NCBI GenBank assembly: GCA_023213395.1 | Contig: CM041465.1 | Span: 232,879,741 to 232,943,740 of the forward strand | DNA: 64,000 nucleotides | Reading direction: 5' to 3' | Source: Cycas panzhihuaensis | Lineage: Eukaryota; Cycadophyta | Shown: positions 45,196-57,060 of the stretch, one piece after another | Layout: each line of letters starts with the position of its first letter | Numbering within the stretch: the stretch's first letter is position 1 | Position numbers and translations under genes: made by a program | Notes under the pieces: generated by a model | The model's input: only the letters and a program-made list of their open reading frames with translations | Database searches by the model: none | What the model was told of the DNA's origin: nothing

Positions 45196-46562
45196 AGCTT
45201 GAACAACTCCAACATTTGTCAAATCTACATTTAAGGGGGCACTACAATCCCCCAACTCTAGCCATTTATGTAAAACAAGTGAATCCAACAACTGCCATCT
45301 TATTTGTCGCCCTCCCTGCTCAATTGGTGTATTCAAATCTTTATCAACACCATTTTTGCTTGTTGCTTTTGTTCTACAGTTGCAAAGAAGGTGGTTGCTT
45401 GTTTAAATTGGGCAAACCCTATTTCCCTAAACATTCTGAAGTTTTTTCAATTGACAATAATTTAGATTTGGATGATTATCGAAGTATTGAAATGTCTTCA
45501 CCATGTGATGATTGTTGGTTGGCAAGTGTGAAGCCAACAAAATCGTGATTGTCTTTGATTCATAGTCGTGGTTGATTGTTGATGGATGATGATTGCCAAC
45601 AAGATTTGATCAACAAATCCTTGAATTCTTCCATTGATTGGTTATTAGTGATGAACCCGATTGGTGACTTAAAATGATGATACTCAACATTGCAACAGGC
45701 TGCGATAATGAACGCTTTGACCTTAATCAATGATAAAGATCGACGAATGAGTGATAAATATCATGATCAACAACGTGATCGATACGAAACCCTTAATTGA
45801 TGACAGTCTTGCACGGTGACAATCTTGATTGGCGATTGGGGACAAAATAGTGGTGATAGTCTTGAACAATGACAATCTTGATCGATGACACAGTAGTGGA
45901 TGGGTAGCCTTTATAGGCGATTGATGACATGATAGTGGATGGACAGTCTTGATCAGCTTGATTGACAAATCTTTGCTTGGTTAGGTGATAGTCTTGATTG
46001 GTGACATGATAATGGACAAACAATCTTGATCGACATACCTTTGTTTGCTTAGATGATTGATGATCGATTGATTGCTAATGAGGATCTATGATCGACAAAT
46101 GATAATGATCCAACAATTGATAGTGATAATGATTGACGAGGATCGACAATTATAGTGATTGGCGAGCTTTTGTATATTGTGTATATGAGCAAGTTTTGAT
46201 TGGCAATTAGGTCGATGATAGTTGTTGCTATAGATTGATTGGTCAATGATTTCCATGGATCGGCCAATTGTTAACGAGGATCTATGATCGATAGATGATA
46301 ATGATCCAATGATCCATAGTGATGGTGATTGACAAGGATCGACAATTATAGTAATTGGGGAGCTTTTGTCTATTGTGTATATGGATACGTTTTGATCGGC
46401 AATTAGGTCGATGATAGTTGTAGCTATAGATTGATTGGTCAACGATTGCCATGGATCGATCGATCAGTGACCATTGTTGATTGTCATCTATTGTGATTAG
46501 CTTGATCACCATCGCTCAATGAATCGCCGATCATATATATATAATTGTTTTTGTTATTGTTA
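45196..46562. repeat. GAT/ATC-rich degenerate repeats
   Basis: From about 45540 the plus strand is rich in gattgatgat-type phrases. Within it a unit of about 190 bp is duplicated: 46080-46275 and 46276-46460, both beginning gaggatctatgatcga and containing ggcaattaggtcgatgatagttg. No gene. It lies between the E integrase end and the extra ORF, the position where Athila- and Ogre-type elements often carry tandem repeats. Confidence 0.75.
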
Positions 46563-46756
46563 TTTTAAAAGAAATTATTGCAGTAGGTTATACGATCAAA
46601 GTTTTGATTTGTTTACGGGTTTGATTGTGCACTTCCATCAAGTTTTGTCAATTGCATATATTCATTGTTAAGTATGTTTTTATCGAGGAAGGGTCTAAGC
46701 CATTTTGCTTTAAGTGTTTCAGGTTTGATGAAGTGTTTACTATTATATTTCAAGAC
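46563..46756 (-). pseudogene. Gypsy E integrase C-terminal end
   Basis: The minus strand holds a KPETLKAKWLRPFL-like phrase and LTKLDGSA, resembling the integrase C-terminal LKSRWTGPF...L..DG module of Athila elements. The join to 51868 across copia I restores continuity. Confidence 0.6.
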
Positions 46757-46976
46757 TGTTGAAACAAACACTATTCAGAAATAAACAGAGAAAGGAATGA
46801 GATACTTTACTATTGAGATTCAATTCATTTAAGTATACAAGAGCCAAGAGTTGGTTACAACCACTAATGTAACCAATCACTCAGATGTTGCCAAGTGGCA
46901 TGATCTCATGAGAGTAATTAAGGGTTGGTCTAACATGACCCCTTTTTCATCCTAGATAAAACATTATATCTTAACA
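46757..46976 (-). repeat. 3' LTR of copia I (220 bp)
   Basis: It runs tgttgaaaca to tatcttaaca. The adjoining cccccctctta is the PPT complement (46977-46986). Confidence 0.94.
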
Positions 46977-47199
46977 CCCCCTCTTAATGTTTTATCTCTA
47001 AAAGTCTAATCTTGTCTCTCAAATATCTGAGTCTTTCCTTCCCAAGAGGTTTTGTCGGAAGTCCGCAACTTGTTACGATGTCGGACAAGATTCCAAGTCT
47101 ATTTCTTTGTTCGTACTTTTTCTCTTATAAAATGATGATGAACTTCAATATGTTTTGTTCTTGCATGCGATTGGATTTTTGGTCGACTTGATGGCACTT

Positions 47200-48100
47200 T
47201 GATTATCACACTTCGAGAAGTTGCTTCATCTGTTGATTTAAATCAAGCAAGAGTTGTCTTAACCGGATGGCTTCACAGTTCTTGATGTGGTCGCTTTATA
47301 TTCTCGTAGAGGAGAGAGCCACGTGGCTTGTTTTTTAATGCACCATGAGATTGCTGGAATTCCCAAGGAAAAACAAAAACCACTTGTGGATTTTCTTTGT
47401 TCTTGTCGCCCGCCTACCGAATCGCAGTATCCTGTGATTTTGATTGGATGCCCCTTTGAATAGACTAGCTTGAGATCTGTTGTTCCTTTGAGATATCTCA
47501 GAATTCTTTTTGCTACTTGCCAGTGTCTCAACTTTGGATTCTGCATATACCTTGAGATTAGTCCTACTGAATAGGATATGTCGGGTCTGGTGGCTGTTAG
47601 ATAGATCAGACTTCCAATCATTTGTCTGTACAGAGTAGCATCGGCATCTTTTTCCATCTTGTCTCTTTGTTAGATCGCAATTTGTCTCCATGGGGTGGTG
47701 CATGGATTGCGCTTTCCATCTGAAATCGAACAAGTAGATTTTTGATGTAGTTACTTTGGGACAAGGTTACATAATTTTGGTGTTGACCTATTTCTAGTCC
47801 CAAGTAATAATTAAGTGAACCTAGATCATCATTTCGAACTTTTCTTTGAAGTTGACTTTTGATCCACTTGATTCCTTCTACATCATTCCCGAAGCAACAT
47901 ATCATCCACATAAACAACAATTATGGTTACCTTGTTGTTTGTTTTCCTTATGTACAAACTGGAATCTGAATTACACCGAATGAACTTATTTTCTTCAAGA
48001 AAGTGATCTAGTTTTGCATACCAGGCACGCAGTGCTTGTTTTAGACCATACAAGGCCTTTTTCAATTTGCAGACTAGATTTTCTCTTCCACATTACGCAT
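47200..48100 (-). pseudogene. Copia I RNase H and RT C-terminal half
   Basis: The catalytic box VYVDDMLL is at about 47890-47915, followed by DLGSLNYYLGLEI, MIGSLIYLTATRPDISYSVG, WQVAKRILRYLKGTTDLKLV and QRKSTSGFCFSLG. The DSDWAG motif is DSVGGRQEQ, consistent with a local indel. Frame changes at about 47620 and 47900. Confidence 0.9.
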
Positions 48101-48785
48101 ATCCATCTAGTTGTTGCATGTAAACCTCTTCTTCCAGTTCACCGTTCAAAAAGGCACTTTTTACGTCCATCTGAGAGATTCCCCAACCTTGGGCAGCAGC
48201 TAAGGCAATTACTGTCCTTACTGTGTTCATCTTTGCTACTGGAGAAAAGGTCTCATCATAATCTATACCTGCAGTTTGAGTATATCCTTTTGCAACTAGC
48301 CTTGCCTTGTGCTTTTCAATTTGGCCATCAACTCCTTTCTTTGTTTTGTAAACCCATTTGCAGTTTACAGTAGATTTATTAGCAGGTAGTTCTACTAATT
48401 CCCACGTTTGATTTTTCTTGATTGAATTTATTTCATTGTCCATTGCTTCTCTCCATTCTGGATGATCCTTCGCTTCATCAAAATTTTGTGGTTCAACCTT
48501 GCTTAGGAGGGCTCTTGACCTTTGTCCTCGAGTTTTTTGTTCCAATATATTTCCCTCTTCAACAGTTTTGATATACCATTTCGGTTTTTTTGCTTCGTGG
48601 AATATCTCCACGATCACCGGTGATGATGGCCCTTCCTTTTCGAGGTTGTCTCCACGACTGTTGTTGATGACGAGTCGGCTTGTCCTTCTTCGGCTCGTTT
48701 TCCTCTTGATTTTCAAGTAATTCTGGTGACCTTCTTCCTCGTCTTCTGCATTATTCGTGTTCGGCGGTTCCTTGTTCCTTTTCAC
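48093..48785 (-). pseudogene. Copia I RT N-terminal half
   Basis: A long open stretch of 230 codons: HPEWREAMDNEINSIKKNQT, NCKWVYKTKKG, YDETFSPVAKMNTVRTVIAL and SQMDVKSAFLNGELEEEVYM, holding the first catalytic Asp. A Lys/Asn/Glu-rich linker precedes it. A change of Pro/Glu to Leu/Asp appears in QQLDGY, usually QPEGY. Confidence 0.92.
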
Positions 48786-49640
48786 TTTCTATTATTTTGA
48801 TCCGAGGATTCTTCCAAGTATCGTCATTAACTACGACATCTCTACTCACATAGATTTTATTTGTTCTAGGATCTATGCACTTATATGCCTTTGAATTTTT
48901 ACTATATCCTATCAAAACACATTCTATGCTTTTGCATCTAATTTGGACCTCTTTTTGTCGTGAATATGCACAAATGCTTGATCGAAAAACCTTAAGAAAA
49001 CTTACATCGGGTTTGAAACTGTCCAAGCTTCCTCTGGAGTAATGTTCTTGATATCTGGTTGGACTTGCTTATCAAGTAGCATCTTTGTCTTGTTATACGC
49101 CCAAGATGTCTTAGATATCTTTGTCCCATACATCATGCTTGAGCCATCTCCATCAAGGTCCTATTCTTTCTTTCATACTCCATTTGACCGAGGAGTGTAG
49201 GGAGTTGTTACTTGTCTGAATTCCTCTGTATTTGCGATAATTTAGAAACTCGTTCGACATATATTCTCCCCTCCGTCTCGATACACTTGATTTTCATTCC
49301 CGATTCTAGCTCAACCGCCTTAAATTCTTTAAATGTTTCAAAGACTTGGACTTATTATGTAAAAAATATACCCAAACTTTTCGAGTGAAATCATCAATGA
49401 AGGTCGAAATATACGCATCCGCTTATCGACAATGGTGAAAGAGGACCACAAATATCCTGTGTGTATCGATTCAATTTAGACTTAGATTTCCAAGTGCTTT
49501 ATTTAAAGGGAAACCTATGTTGTTTTCGAGTTGACAACCTTTACAAACAAATGTATCAAGTGATATTAGGTAAACCATTTACCATTTCGACTTTTCCATT
49601 TGTTTAAGTGTGTCAATTGGGAGATGTCCATACCTTAAAT
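48751..49640 (-). pseudogene. Copia I integrase
   Basis: The C-terminal part (48751-49026) reads SIECVLIGYSKNSKAYKCID and IYVSRDVVVNDDTW. Upstream, decayed blocks resemble KVWVYFLHNKSK, RRGGEYMSNEFL and NGVMERKNRT with one-base shifts, so the catalytic order is recognisable but no long frame exists. Confidence 0.82.
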
Positions 49641-51016
49641 GCCAAACTTTATTATCGATTTAAGAGCACAAGCTTTTTCTTCCAAACAAGGAAGTACAGA
49701 TTGGACGAAGTTTGTAGAGATCATTGCATCGATCCCTTTTCCATGCTTTTTCCGTCTTTTTTCATATCCAAGATGTGACAATTTCCTTCTTCATCGAAAA
49801 TGGTTCTCGGCCCCTTTTTGCTCGGTGGAAACCGAAAGAAGATTCATCTTCAAGTCCGGTACATAGAGAACATTTCCAATTTTTCTTTCATTCCCATTCA
49901 GATTCTTGAAATGGTTCCAATCCTTTGATGTTAAGGGAATACTTGTCGCCTAGCTCCACGGACTTGTCCATATTGTATGGACTTATGGTTTGGAACCAAT
50001 CTTCCCGACTCGTCATGTGTTTAGAGGCTCTGAATCTATGTACCAAATGTCTTTGTCTTTCATTCCGTAACTAATCTTTGTGATGAAAGCGGTCTCCTCT
50101 TCTTCTTCTTCTTCTTCTTCATTTTTCTCTTTCTTTGTATCCACCGATAGGTCTTTTTCCTTTGTAGATTTCATTTCGTCTTTGAGGACACGATAAGGAA
50201 AGTGTCCACTCTCTGTCAGATAGCGATATGTCGAACATTCTGCAGCTTGTTGGCGAAGTGCCCGGTTAATTCCACAATGGTAACATACTCTATTTTCTCC
50301 TGCGTCCTCGTCCTCTGGAATTTGCCCGTCCTCGACCTCTGAGTCCGATATTACGCTTGGTGCACGAAATTGTTGTCTTCCTCTTTGCCCGAGATTTAAC
50401 CACGGAAGCAAAAGCATCTTCTAACTCGATGTATTTTCGCACCTTTTGTTTCTCTCGCTCCTGTCTTAACAGATCCTGTCAATTCATCAAGAGTTAATTT
50501 ATCTAACCTATCACTATCGGATAGTGTTAACAATGGTATCAAAAGATTTGGGCGATCTGGCGTTACTATTTCTACAAGATCTTGTTCGATATCATTCCTC
50601 CAAAGACTCGAGATTATTTCTCACAAAGTGATGATCTTATGCATAAATTCTTCCAACGCTTCGTTTTCTTTCATATGGAGTTTGTGCAGCTCTTCTTTGA
50701 GTGTGATTATCCTTGCTTTATTCTTTTGACCATATAGATTTTCTAAACATTTCCAAATCTCAGAAGCTTGATTCAGTTTTCAACATAGACAAGTCTGAAT
50801 CGAAATGGACATTTTTAGAGTAAGACTACCCATATTATTTCTTTCAATCCAACTCTTCAATTTGTCATCACCGGCAGGAGGACGGGTTTCCTTTCCCTCT
50901 GCAATTTCCCAGGCGTCTTTCATGATCAGAATGGTCTCCATTTTGATTTTCCACACATGATAATTTGAACTGGCCGTGGGTTTTGATTCGGACAGAGTAA
51001 TGATGGAGGAAGACAT
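49641..51016 (-). pseudogene. Copia I gag and protease
   Basis: The start at 51016 reads MSSSIITLSESKPTASSNYH then VWKIKMETILIMKDAWEIAE, a Copia gag N-terminus. A shifted zinc-knuckle-like CYHCGIN is at about 50270, with the continuation GHFANK in another frame, followed by a Glu-rich run (50100-50130) and KDKDIWYIDSEPLN near the protease, where DSG is DSE. Numerous shifts lie between 50417 and 50780. Confidence 0.82.
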
Positions 51017-51640
51017 GACTTTTGAATTAAAAAATCCAATTTAGGGCAAGTCCGTAAAATGCGGTATGCAGTTCCGTCAAAACCCTAGGTGTACGGTCAA
51101 AATGAAGAGTACCCCAAAGCGTAGGTTTTCGTGTCGCCTTTAAGGATCCGAAGTCGATTTTTGAAAACGTTTTCAAATGAGAGAAATCGGCTCGGAAGGA
51201 AAAAGCGGCTAGGGCGAAATCGTTTTTGAGAAAACACTTGAAAATCTCAAAATAAATCTTGAATTTGGATGCAAATCAATCGTATTCTGATGTGAAAGAT
51301 TTCGGACCGAAATACCGGATTTTTCGAAAATCGAAGAGATTTCTGCCTGGTTTCTCCAAAACGCTGGATCTGGTTAGGGGCTGTTTTGGGCTTGAAAACG
51401 ACCTCAAAACGCTTCGCTCGGAAGAGATGTGTTCGTGCTTCGATCTATCTCCGCAAATTTTCGTCTCGATCCGAAACCTTTGTTGAAAAACGCCCGTCCG
51501 CATGTGTTCGTACAGTTCCATACAATTCCGTATGATGAAGAATTAATGACGTTGATTGTCAAATCTTCCTTCAAGACTTGATAGATTGTGACGGAAGAAA
51601 TCCTTCAAGAGATGTCGGTTTGAGCACCACCTCGATACCA
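51017..51640 (-). other. Leader and PBS of copia I
   Basis: 624 bp between gag and the 5' LTR. The PBS side reads tggtatcgag on the minus strand at 51631-51640, abutting the LTR directly. It differs from the tggtatcagagc of A-D. No gene. Confidence 0.8.
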
Positions 51641-51862
51641 TGTTGAAACAAACACTATTCAGAAATAAACAGAGAAAGGAATGAGATACTTTACTATTGA
51701 GATTCAATTCATTTAAGTATACAAGAGCCAAGAGTTGGTTACAACCACTAATGTAACCAATCACTCAGATGTTGCCAAGTGGCATGATCTCATGAGAGTA
51801 ATTAAGGGTTGGTCTAACATGACCCCCTTTTTCTGTCCTAGATAAAACATTATATCTTAACA
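51641..51862 (-). repeat. 5' LTR of copia I (222 bp)
   Basis: Nearly identical to 46757-46976; it is followed by the TSD aagac. Confidence 0.94.
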
Positions 51863-51867
51863 AAGAC

Positions 51868-52900
51868 CAAGTCCTCTTAGTTAAATGTTTTTGTTCAAAG
51901 TGTTTTGTCATGCTAGATCTTCCTTCAATGTTATATGGCATCCGCTATCCATTGAGCTTGCAATTGCTTTTGTCCAAGGCCAAAATCTCTTCGAGTTGGT
52001 TATTGGGATTGGCTACATTTGGCATCATTCTTGTACAACAATTCGTAAACTTGGGACCAATAACTTTATAGGTAGAATTTCCTTTCTATATACAAATTTT
52101 ATGGTGTGTGCCCAGTGGTGGTTCTATACATCGTGCGAAATGCCCACAATACACGGTGCAATTGTTCTGCCCAATCGTTCTGGTTTGCATTGCACAATTT
52201 TTGCAAGATACTCTATGGGCTAATTCGACTTGCGCATTAACACGAGGATAGTATTGGGTCGATTTGTGGTGTGTGATCATGAATTCTTGTGTTAAGCAGT
52301 ACATTGTGTCATTAGTAAAATGAGTTCCCCAATTACTAACGAGTTCTAATGGACAATCAAATGTTACAATAATATTTTCATATAAAAGTATAACAGTGCT
52401 TCGTGTTCAATTATTGTGTAGTGCTTTTGGTTGAACTCATTTTGTAAGATAATTTGTAGCTACTATTATGTACTTTGCTTGTGTTATTCTTGAATGGCCC
52501 CATGAAATCTAAATCCATCATTCAAAGGCTCCTTGGGCCAAAGGTGACTATGGTGGCATAAAGCCTGGATCTATGGGTCATGCTATGGATTGGCATGCAT
52601 CATATTTCGAAACATAGTCCTTTGTGTCCTTGAACATTTGTGGCTACCGAAGTCCAGAAAATAAAATCTCACGGTTGTGGAGTTTAGTCTAATCCGACTC
52701 CTTGCGACACCTTGATGTGCCTTCTTTAACAATGTTTACACTTCCTCAGGCATTAAACACCTTTGAAGTATATGGTCTATTTCTAATTTTGTAAAGTAGT
52801 CCCCCTACTAGTTGATAGGGTACTAATTCCTTATCAGTTCCCTCCATTGTTGTGAAGTTATGGTTATAGGGAAGGATCCTATGCTTAAATATTCTATTAT
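51868..52900 (-). pseudogene. Gypsy E integrase core
   Basis: Minus-strand phrases in Athila-type order: AKYIIVATNYLTKWVQ (first Asp region), FDCPLELVSNWGTHFTND (second, where Asp is Asn) and FMITHHKSTQYYPRVNAQVE (Glu region). Several stops. The C-terminal end continues at 46563-46756 after copia I. Confidence 0.82.
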
Positions 52901-54235
52901 CCCTTCATAACTTGGTGGAGTTACTGTTACTTGAAATAGTTTAGCATTTAGAAAGTCATTGTTTGCTCTGGTTGGTGCTTTGGCTATCTAAATTCTAAAA
53001 AGTGATCAATTGCCACGTGTGCAACTCGGTTGAACCACCACCTTGAAATTGAATTCTTGAAGTAATAACAACCATCAACTAATTCATCCTTGAATTATTG
53101 GTTTATTGACTATGTACAATAAGGCTTGATGATCAACAAAAAAAACAAAAGGGTTGGGCAGTAAGTAGTGACAAAACTTTTGTACTGCATAAGTTATTCC
53201 TAACCATTCTCTTTGTGTTTTAGAATAATTCTTTTCTGTATTAGATATTCTTCAACTTGCAAAGTAGATAGGGAGGTCGAGTTTGTGGCTTCTCTCTTGA
53301 TCAAATGTACATATGTTTGCTATTTTTGATGGATTGACATGCATATGAAATTCTTTTGACGAATTAGGAAAAGTCGATATTGGGCTTGTAATTAATCTTC
53401 CTTTTAAATTGTCAAATGCTTTTTGCTATTTATTTTTCCAAACAAACTTTGCACCTTTATGTAGTAGTTCCTCTAATGGATGTGCAATCTTTGCAAAGTT
53501 ATTTACGAATCGTCAATAATAGTCGACATATCCTTAGAATGCTCAAAGTTTTTCTACATCCATTGGTGGTGGTAAGTTCATTATGACACTCATCTTATTA
53601 GGATCTATTGTTAGACCTTGTGCCCACACAATATGGCCCAAGAATTTGCCATAAGGGACTGGGAATTGACATTTTTTTTTAGATTTAATGACAAGCGAGC
53701 TTTTCGACATATCTCTAAACATTCTTTTAATAATGGCAAGTGGTCTGTAACTTTCCCTTAAATTGATTAATCATCAAAAAACACCTTAATTGATCTTGAC
53801 ACTAGTTGCTCAAATAAATGCATGATAATTTGTTAGAACATTGCTAGGGCATTACAAAGTCCAAATGACATGCGATTGTAGGCAAACATACCAGAGTGTG
53901 TGATGAAAGTGGTTTTCAATTTATCTTTTTCCACACTACTAATTTGATTGTATCCTAAGAATCTGTTTACGAATGAATATATCTCATTCCTTGCAACTTC
54001 TTTTTGGGTTGTATCTGTGAATGGTACAAGGAATAGATGTTTAAGAGCTATTGCATTTAGTTTTCAAAAATTCATACATATTTTAGGTTTGCTATTTTTC
54101 TTGGTAGCAATCACAATTGGTGAAACACATTCACTTGTTTCAACATTGTATATGATTTCTGCTTTGAGAATTTTGTTTATTTCTATATGTGCTTGCTTTG
54201 TGCATTTTGGATTCATTTGGTATGGTTGATGCTTT
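52901..54235 (-). pseudogene. Gypsy E reverse transcriptase and RNase H
   Basis: The RT is recognised by NPKCTKQAHIEINKILKAEI, VSPIVIATKKNSKPKICMNF, FLGYNQISSVEKDKLKTTF, GMFAYNRMSFGLCNALAMF and SRSIKVFFDD, the last replacing the usual YxDD with FFDD. RNase H follows at about 52950-53350 with FFLLIIKPYC. Stops every 20-60 codons. Confidence 0.85.
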
Positions 54236-54250
54236 TGTAGCATTCTGATA

Positions 54251-54575
54251 TGTTTAGAAGTTTTCCTTTTTTGCTCTATGCATAAGTTTCCCTGGAAATA
54301 AGAGCCTTCATTCCTCGTGTTTTCTCAAGAAGTCAGGACCTAAATTAGGCCAGAGGAAATGGAAGGAAGGAATGTCTTCTCTCTTCATTGATTCCTTTGA
54401 AAAAAATGATGTGCATATTTATACAAACTCAAGTTGATTTGTATGTAGGACACATTGGTGTTTCATGCAAGATGTGTCATCTATGTACCTAGTTGATAAT
54501 TACATACCTAAGTATCTTTTACAATGTTACTTAGAGAATAAGACTAGGCTATACATAAATACTCATTATTTCCTC
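54251..54575 (-). repeat. 3' LTR of element G
   Basis: It starts tgtttagaag and matches 56704-57030, including the ggaaggaaggaatgtcttctctctt phrase. The inner end is unclear, near the ttcctccctgc PPT complement at 54571-54581. Confidence 0.78.
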
Positions 54576-54581
54576 CCTGCT

Positions 54582-56682
54582 TAAAAAGAAATTGGCCCCA
54601 ATTTCTGCTGAAGATGGGGAAAATGGTCCTTGAGTGCTGATTTAGGGATCCATATGTCTTTGGTGGGTAGAGTCCCTTTTCGACCAATAAGATAGGTGGT
54701 GGTAGTTTGTTGTTGCGTCCATCGATGCTGAGTGTCGAGGATGGTGTCTTTGTAAAGAAGAGGCTAGAAATCTGGAATTGGATCAATAGGATTAGCAGGA
54801 GGAGGTTCAACTTCTAAATGTGGTGGTTCATATAACTTGAGTTGACTGATATTAACATCATGAATGCCCAAGTGAGCAAGTAGATCAAGGCGAAAGGCAT
54901 TTGGTCCTATAGCCTGAAGTATAGTATATGGACCAAAATGAATAGGTTTAAGCTTATGGTGGTGCTTAAACCGTTTGCGATCAAGGTGAAGCCAAACTTT
55001 GTCGTTGACTTTGAAGGAACCTGCGGAATAATGTCGATCTTGAGCGGTTTTATATTTGATTTGCATTTGATGGAGTATCTATTTGATCGTCGAATGTAGT
55101 TTAGTTATGTAATCAATAAATGAAACAACTTTCTGTTGTTCCTTCTATTCATGCCTTGTGACAAAAGAAGGTACAACAAGTGAAAGTTCATAAGGGGCAA
55201 GTGGTTGATACCCATACCAGACTTCGAAAGGAGATCATCCAAGAGAAACGTGAGTTGGTCGATTATAACTATGCTAGATATGATGAAGATGTATGTCCCA
55301 CTGTTTAGTGCTATGTTGGTAAATGCAGAGTGCATGTACCAGTGTGCGATTAACCACCTCTACTTGTCCATTAGTTTGAGGATGAAATGATGTTCAAAAT
55401 TTTAGCTGGCAACCAAGCATATTCTAAAGGGATTGCCAAAAATGTTTGAGAAAACGACTATCCATATTAGAAATTATAGAAAGTGGAAGTTCATAATGAG
55501 TCTAGACATGTTGAAAAAATAATTTTGCAGCATGAGAAGCAGAAATATTTTAGTGTAGGGAATAAAAATTGCCATTTTGAAAAATTGACAAACAATGACA
55601 AATATGCAGTTGTGGCCACGTTGAGTGGTAAGAAGTCCCCTGACGAAGTCCATTGGAATAGATTCCCATGGTCGACTAGGAACAGGAAGTTTTGTTGAAA
55701 AGTTTGGGCATCCTGATGTTGTTCACGAAGCTCTTCTGTTAAGAGTTCAGTGATGTCCAGATGTGATTGATCCTCTTGATCATGAGACATGATTGTTTTA
55801 TGTAGAGTACGCCTGCCTATGGAGAGGGCTTATGGCAATATGCTCAATTAAGACAAAAAAAATACAAATGAAAATTTGTACGGGGTACACTTGCTTGTGG
55901 AGAGGGCTTATGGCAATATGCTCGATTAAGCACAAATGAAACTTTGTATGGGGAATGCCTGCCTAAGACGAGGGCTTATGGTAATATTCCCGTTTGTAAT
56001 TTCTTTTTTAATGTATATATAAGATTTAATATATATACATGTATGTGTTAAGCTCAAAAGACCTGAGAATGTGAAACAAAAAAGTTTTTTCTAAAAGAAA
56101 CTTTTTTTTTTCTTGCCTAGAAGTACTGTTCTGTATGATTGTACGGTTGTATGGAAATGTACGACCGGAAATAAAAATGTGTCTTAGAAGGAAGATTTTT
56201 GAGATGCCTATCTAAATCTGCAATCAATTTTTTTTTGGATGTCTAGTACTGCAGTTATTCATGTTAGAAGAAATTTGGGCGGTTAGGGTTACAAATTCAT
56301 TTTCATTCGTTTTGAAAATAATACCAAATTTAATATAGCAAATGTATACTCAAAAGATAGATCTGATCGTTGTGAAGAGTTTAAGACCAGTTTCGAGAAA
56401 TTTGCTCGAGATTTTGGAGAGAAATTTGCAGTTAAAACTTCAAACCCATACCCTCCATTTTTTCTCGTTTTATCAATTTTGAATGAGATTTTCACATCGA
56501 TCCTTTAGAGAAGTTTGATATCCATACAATCATGCACCTACTGGTAAATTTTCATCAATTTCTTAGCTCCTTTTTTTTTTTTGGTGCGTGCAATTTCATA
56601 AGATGGTCGTACGGCAGTTCGTACGCTTCTGCAGACTCTAAAAAATTTTGTTTTTTTAAGTCTTTTTCAAGCAATTGTTTTG
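54582..56682 (-). pseudogene. Element G internal region with gypsy integrase fragment
   Basis: 54764-55066 is open: FKVNDKVWLHLDRKRFKHHH then LKPIHFGPYTILQAIGPNAF, a gypsy integrase C-terminal (GPY/F) module. Further right on the minus strand are frameshifted core phrases: SNMDSRFLKHFWQSL (an integrase Asp), and a Gln-Val-Glu-Val-Val-Asn-Arg-like block near 55350 with the Glu. The region 55800-56682 is non-coding. Gag, protease and RT of G are missing. Confidence 0.78.
55807..55995. repeat. Short tandem repeat, three copies of about 70-78 bp
   Basis: Copies start at 55807, 55885 and 55953, each with gagggcttatggcaatat. Confidence 0.85.
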
Positions 56683-56694
56683 GCTCTGATACTA
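56683..56694 (-). other. Primer binding site of element G
   Basis: The minus strand reads tagtatcagagc, one mismatch from the Met-tRNA complement. Confidence 0.75.
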
Positions 56695-56703
56695 AAAATA
56701 ATA

Positions 56704-57060
56704 TGTTTAGAAGTTTTCTTTTCTTGCTCTATGCATAAGTTTCCCTGGAAATAAGAGCCTTCAGGGCTCAGGTTTTCTCAAGAAGTTAGGACCTTAATTG
56801 GGCTAGAGGAAATGGAAGGAAGGAATGTCTTCTCTCTTCGTTGATTCCTTTGAAGAAAATGTACATATTTATACAAACTCAAGTTGGTTTGTATGTAGGA
56901 TGCATTGGTGTTCCATGCAAGACATGTGTCACCTGTGTACCTAATTGATAGTTAGGTACCCTAAGTACCTTTTACAATGTTATGTGTGCCTAATTGATAA
57001 TTAGGTACCTTAAGTACCTTTTACAATGTTACTTAGAAAATTAAGAGATCCTTTACAACA
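56704..57060 (-). repeat. 5' LTR of element G (357 bp)
   Basis: It runs tgtttagaag to tttacaaca. It contains a short internal duplication around gataattaggtacc (56950-57020). Confidence 0.78.

Larger units (their letters stand above)
46757..51862 (-). mobile_element. Ty1/copia element I (5.1 kb), young
   Basis: LTRs of 220 and 222 bp at 46757-46976 and 51641-51862 differ only near a poly-C/T run (about three changes), and the TSD aagac is perfect (46752-46756 and 51863-51867). Coding is on the minus strand: gag, protease, integrase, RT and RNase H. It belongs to a different copia lineage from A-D, with short LTRs and a different PBS. Despite the LTR identity the body has many frame changes. 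Confidence 0.94.

Noticed and set aside
46049-46512. Three similar minus-strand frames as a small gene family
   Set aside because: They are translations of the duplicated GAT-rich repeat; the similarity reflects DNA duplication, not protein conservation.
50100-50135. Glu-rich run as a possible acidic regulatory protein
   Set aside because: It is a tct/tcc microsatellite read through in the gag-protease region of copia I on the minus strand.
53948-54229. Plus-strand open frame with hydrophobic stretches, a possible membrane protein
   Set aside because: It is the antisense of the gypsy E reverse transcriptase, whose motifs are clear on the minus strand.
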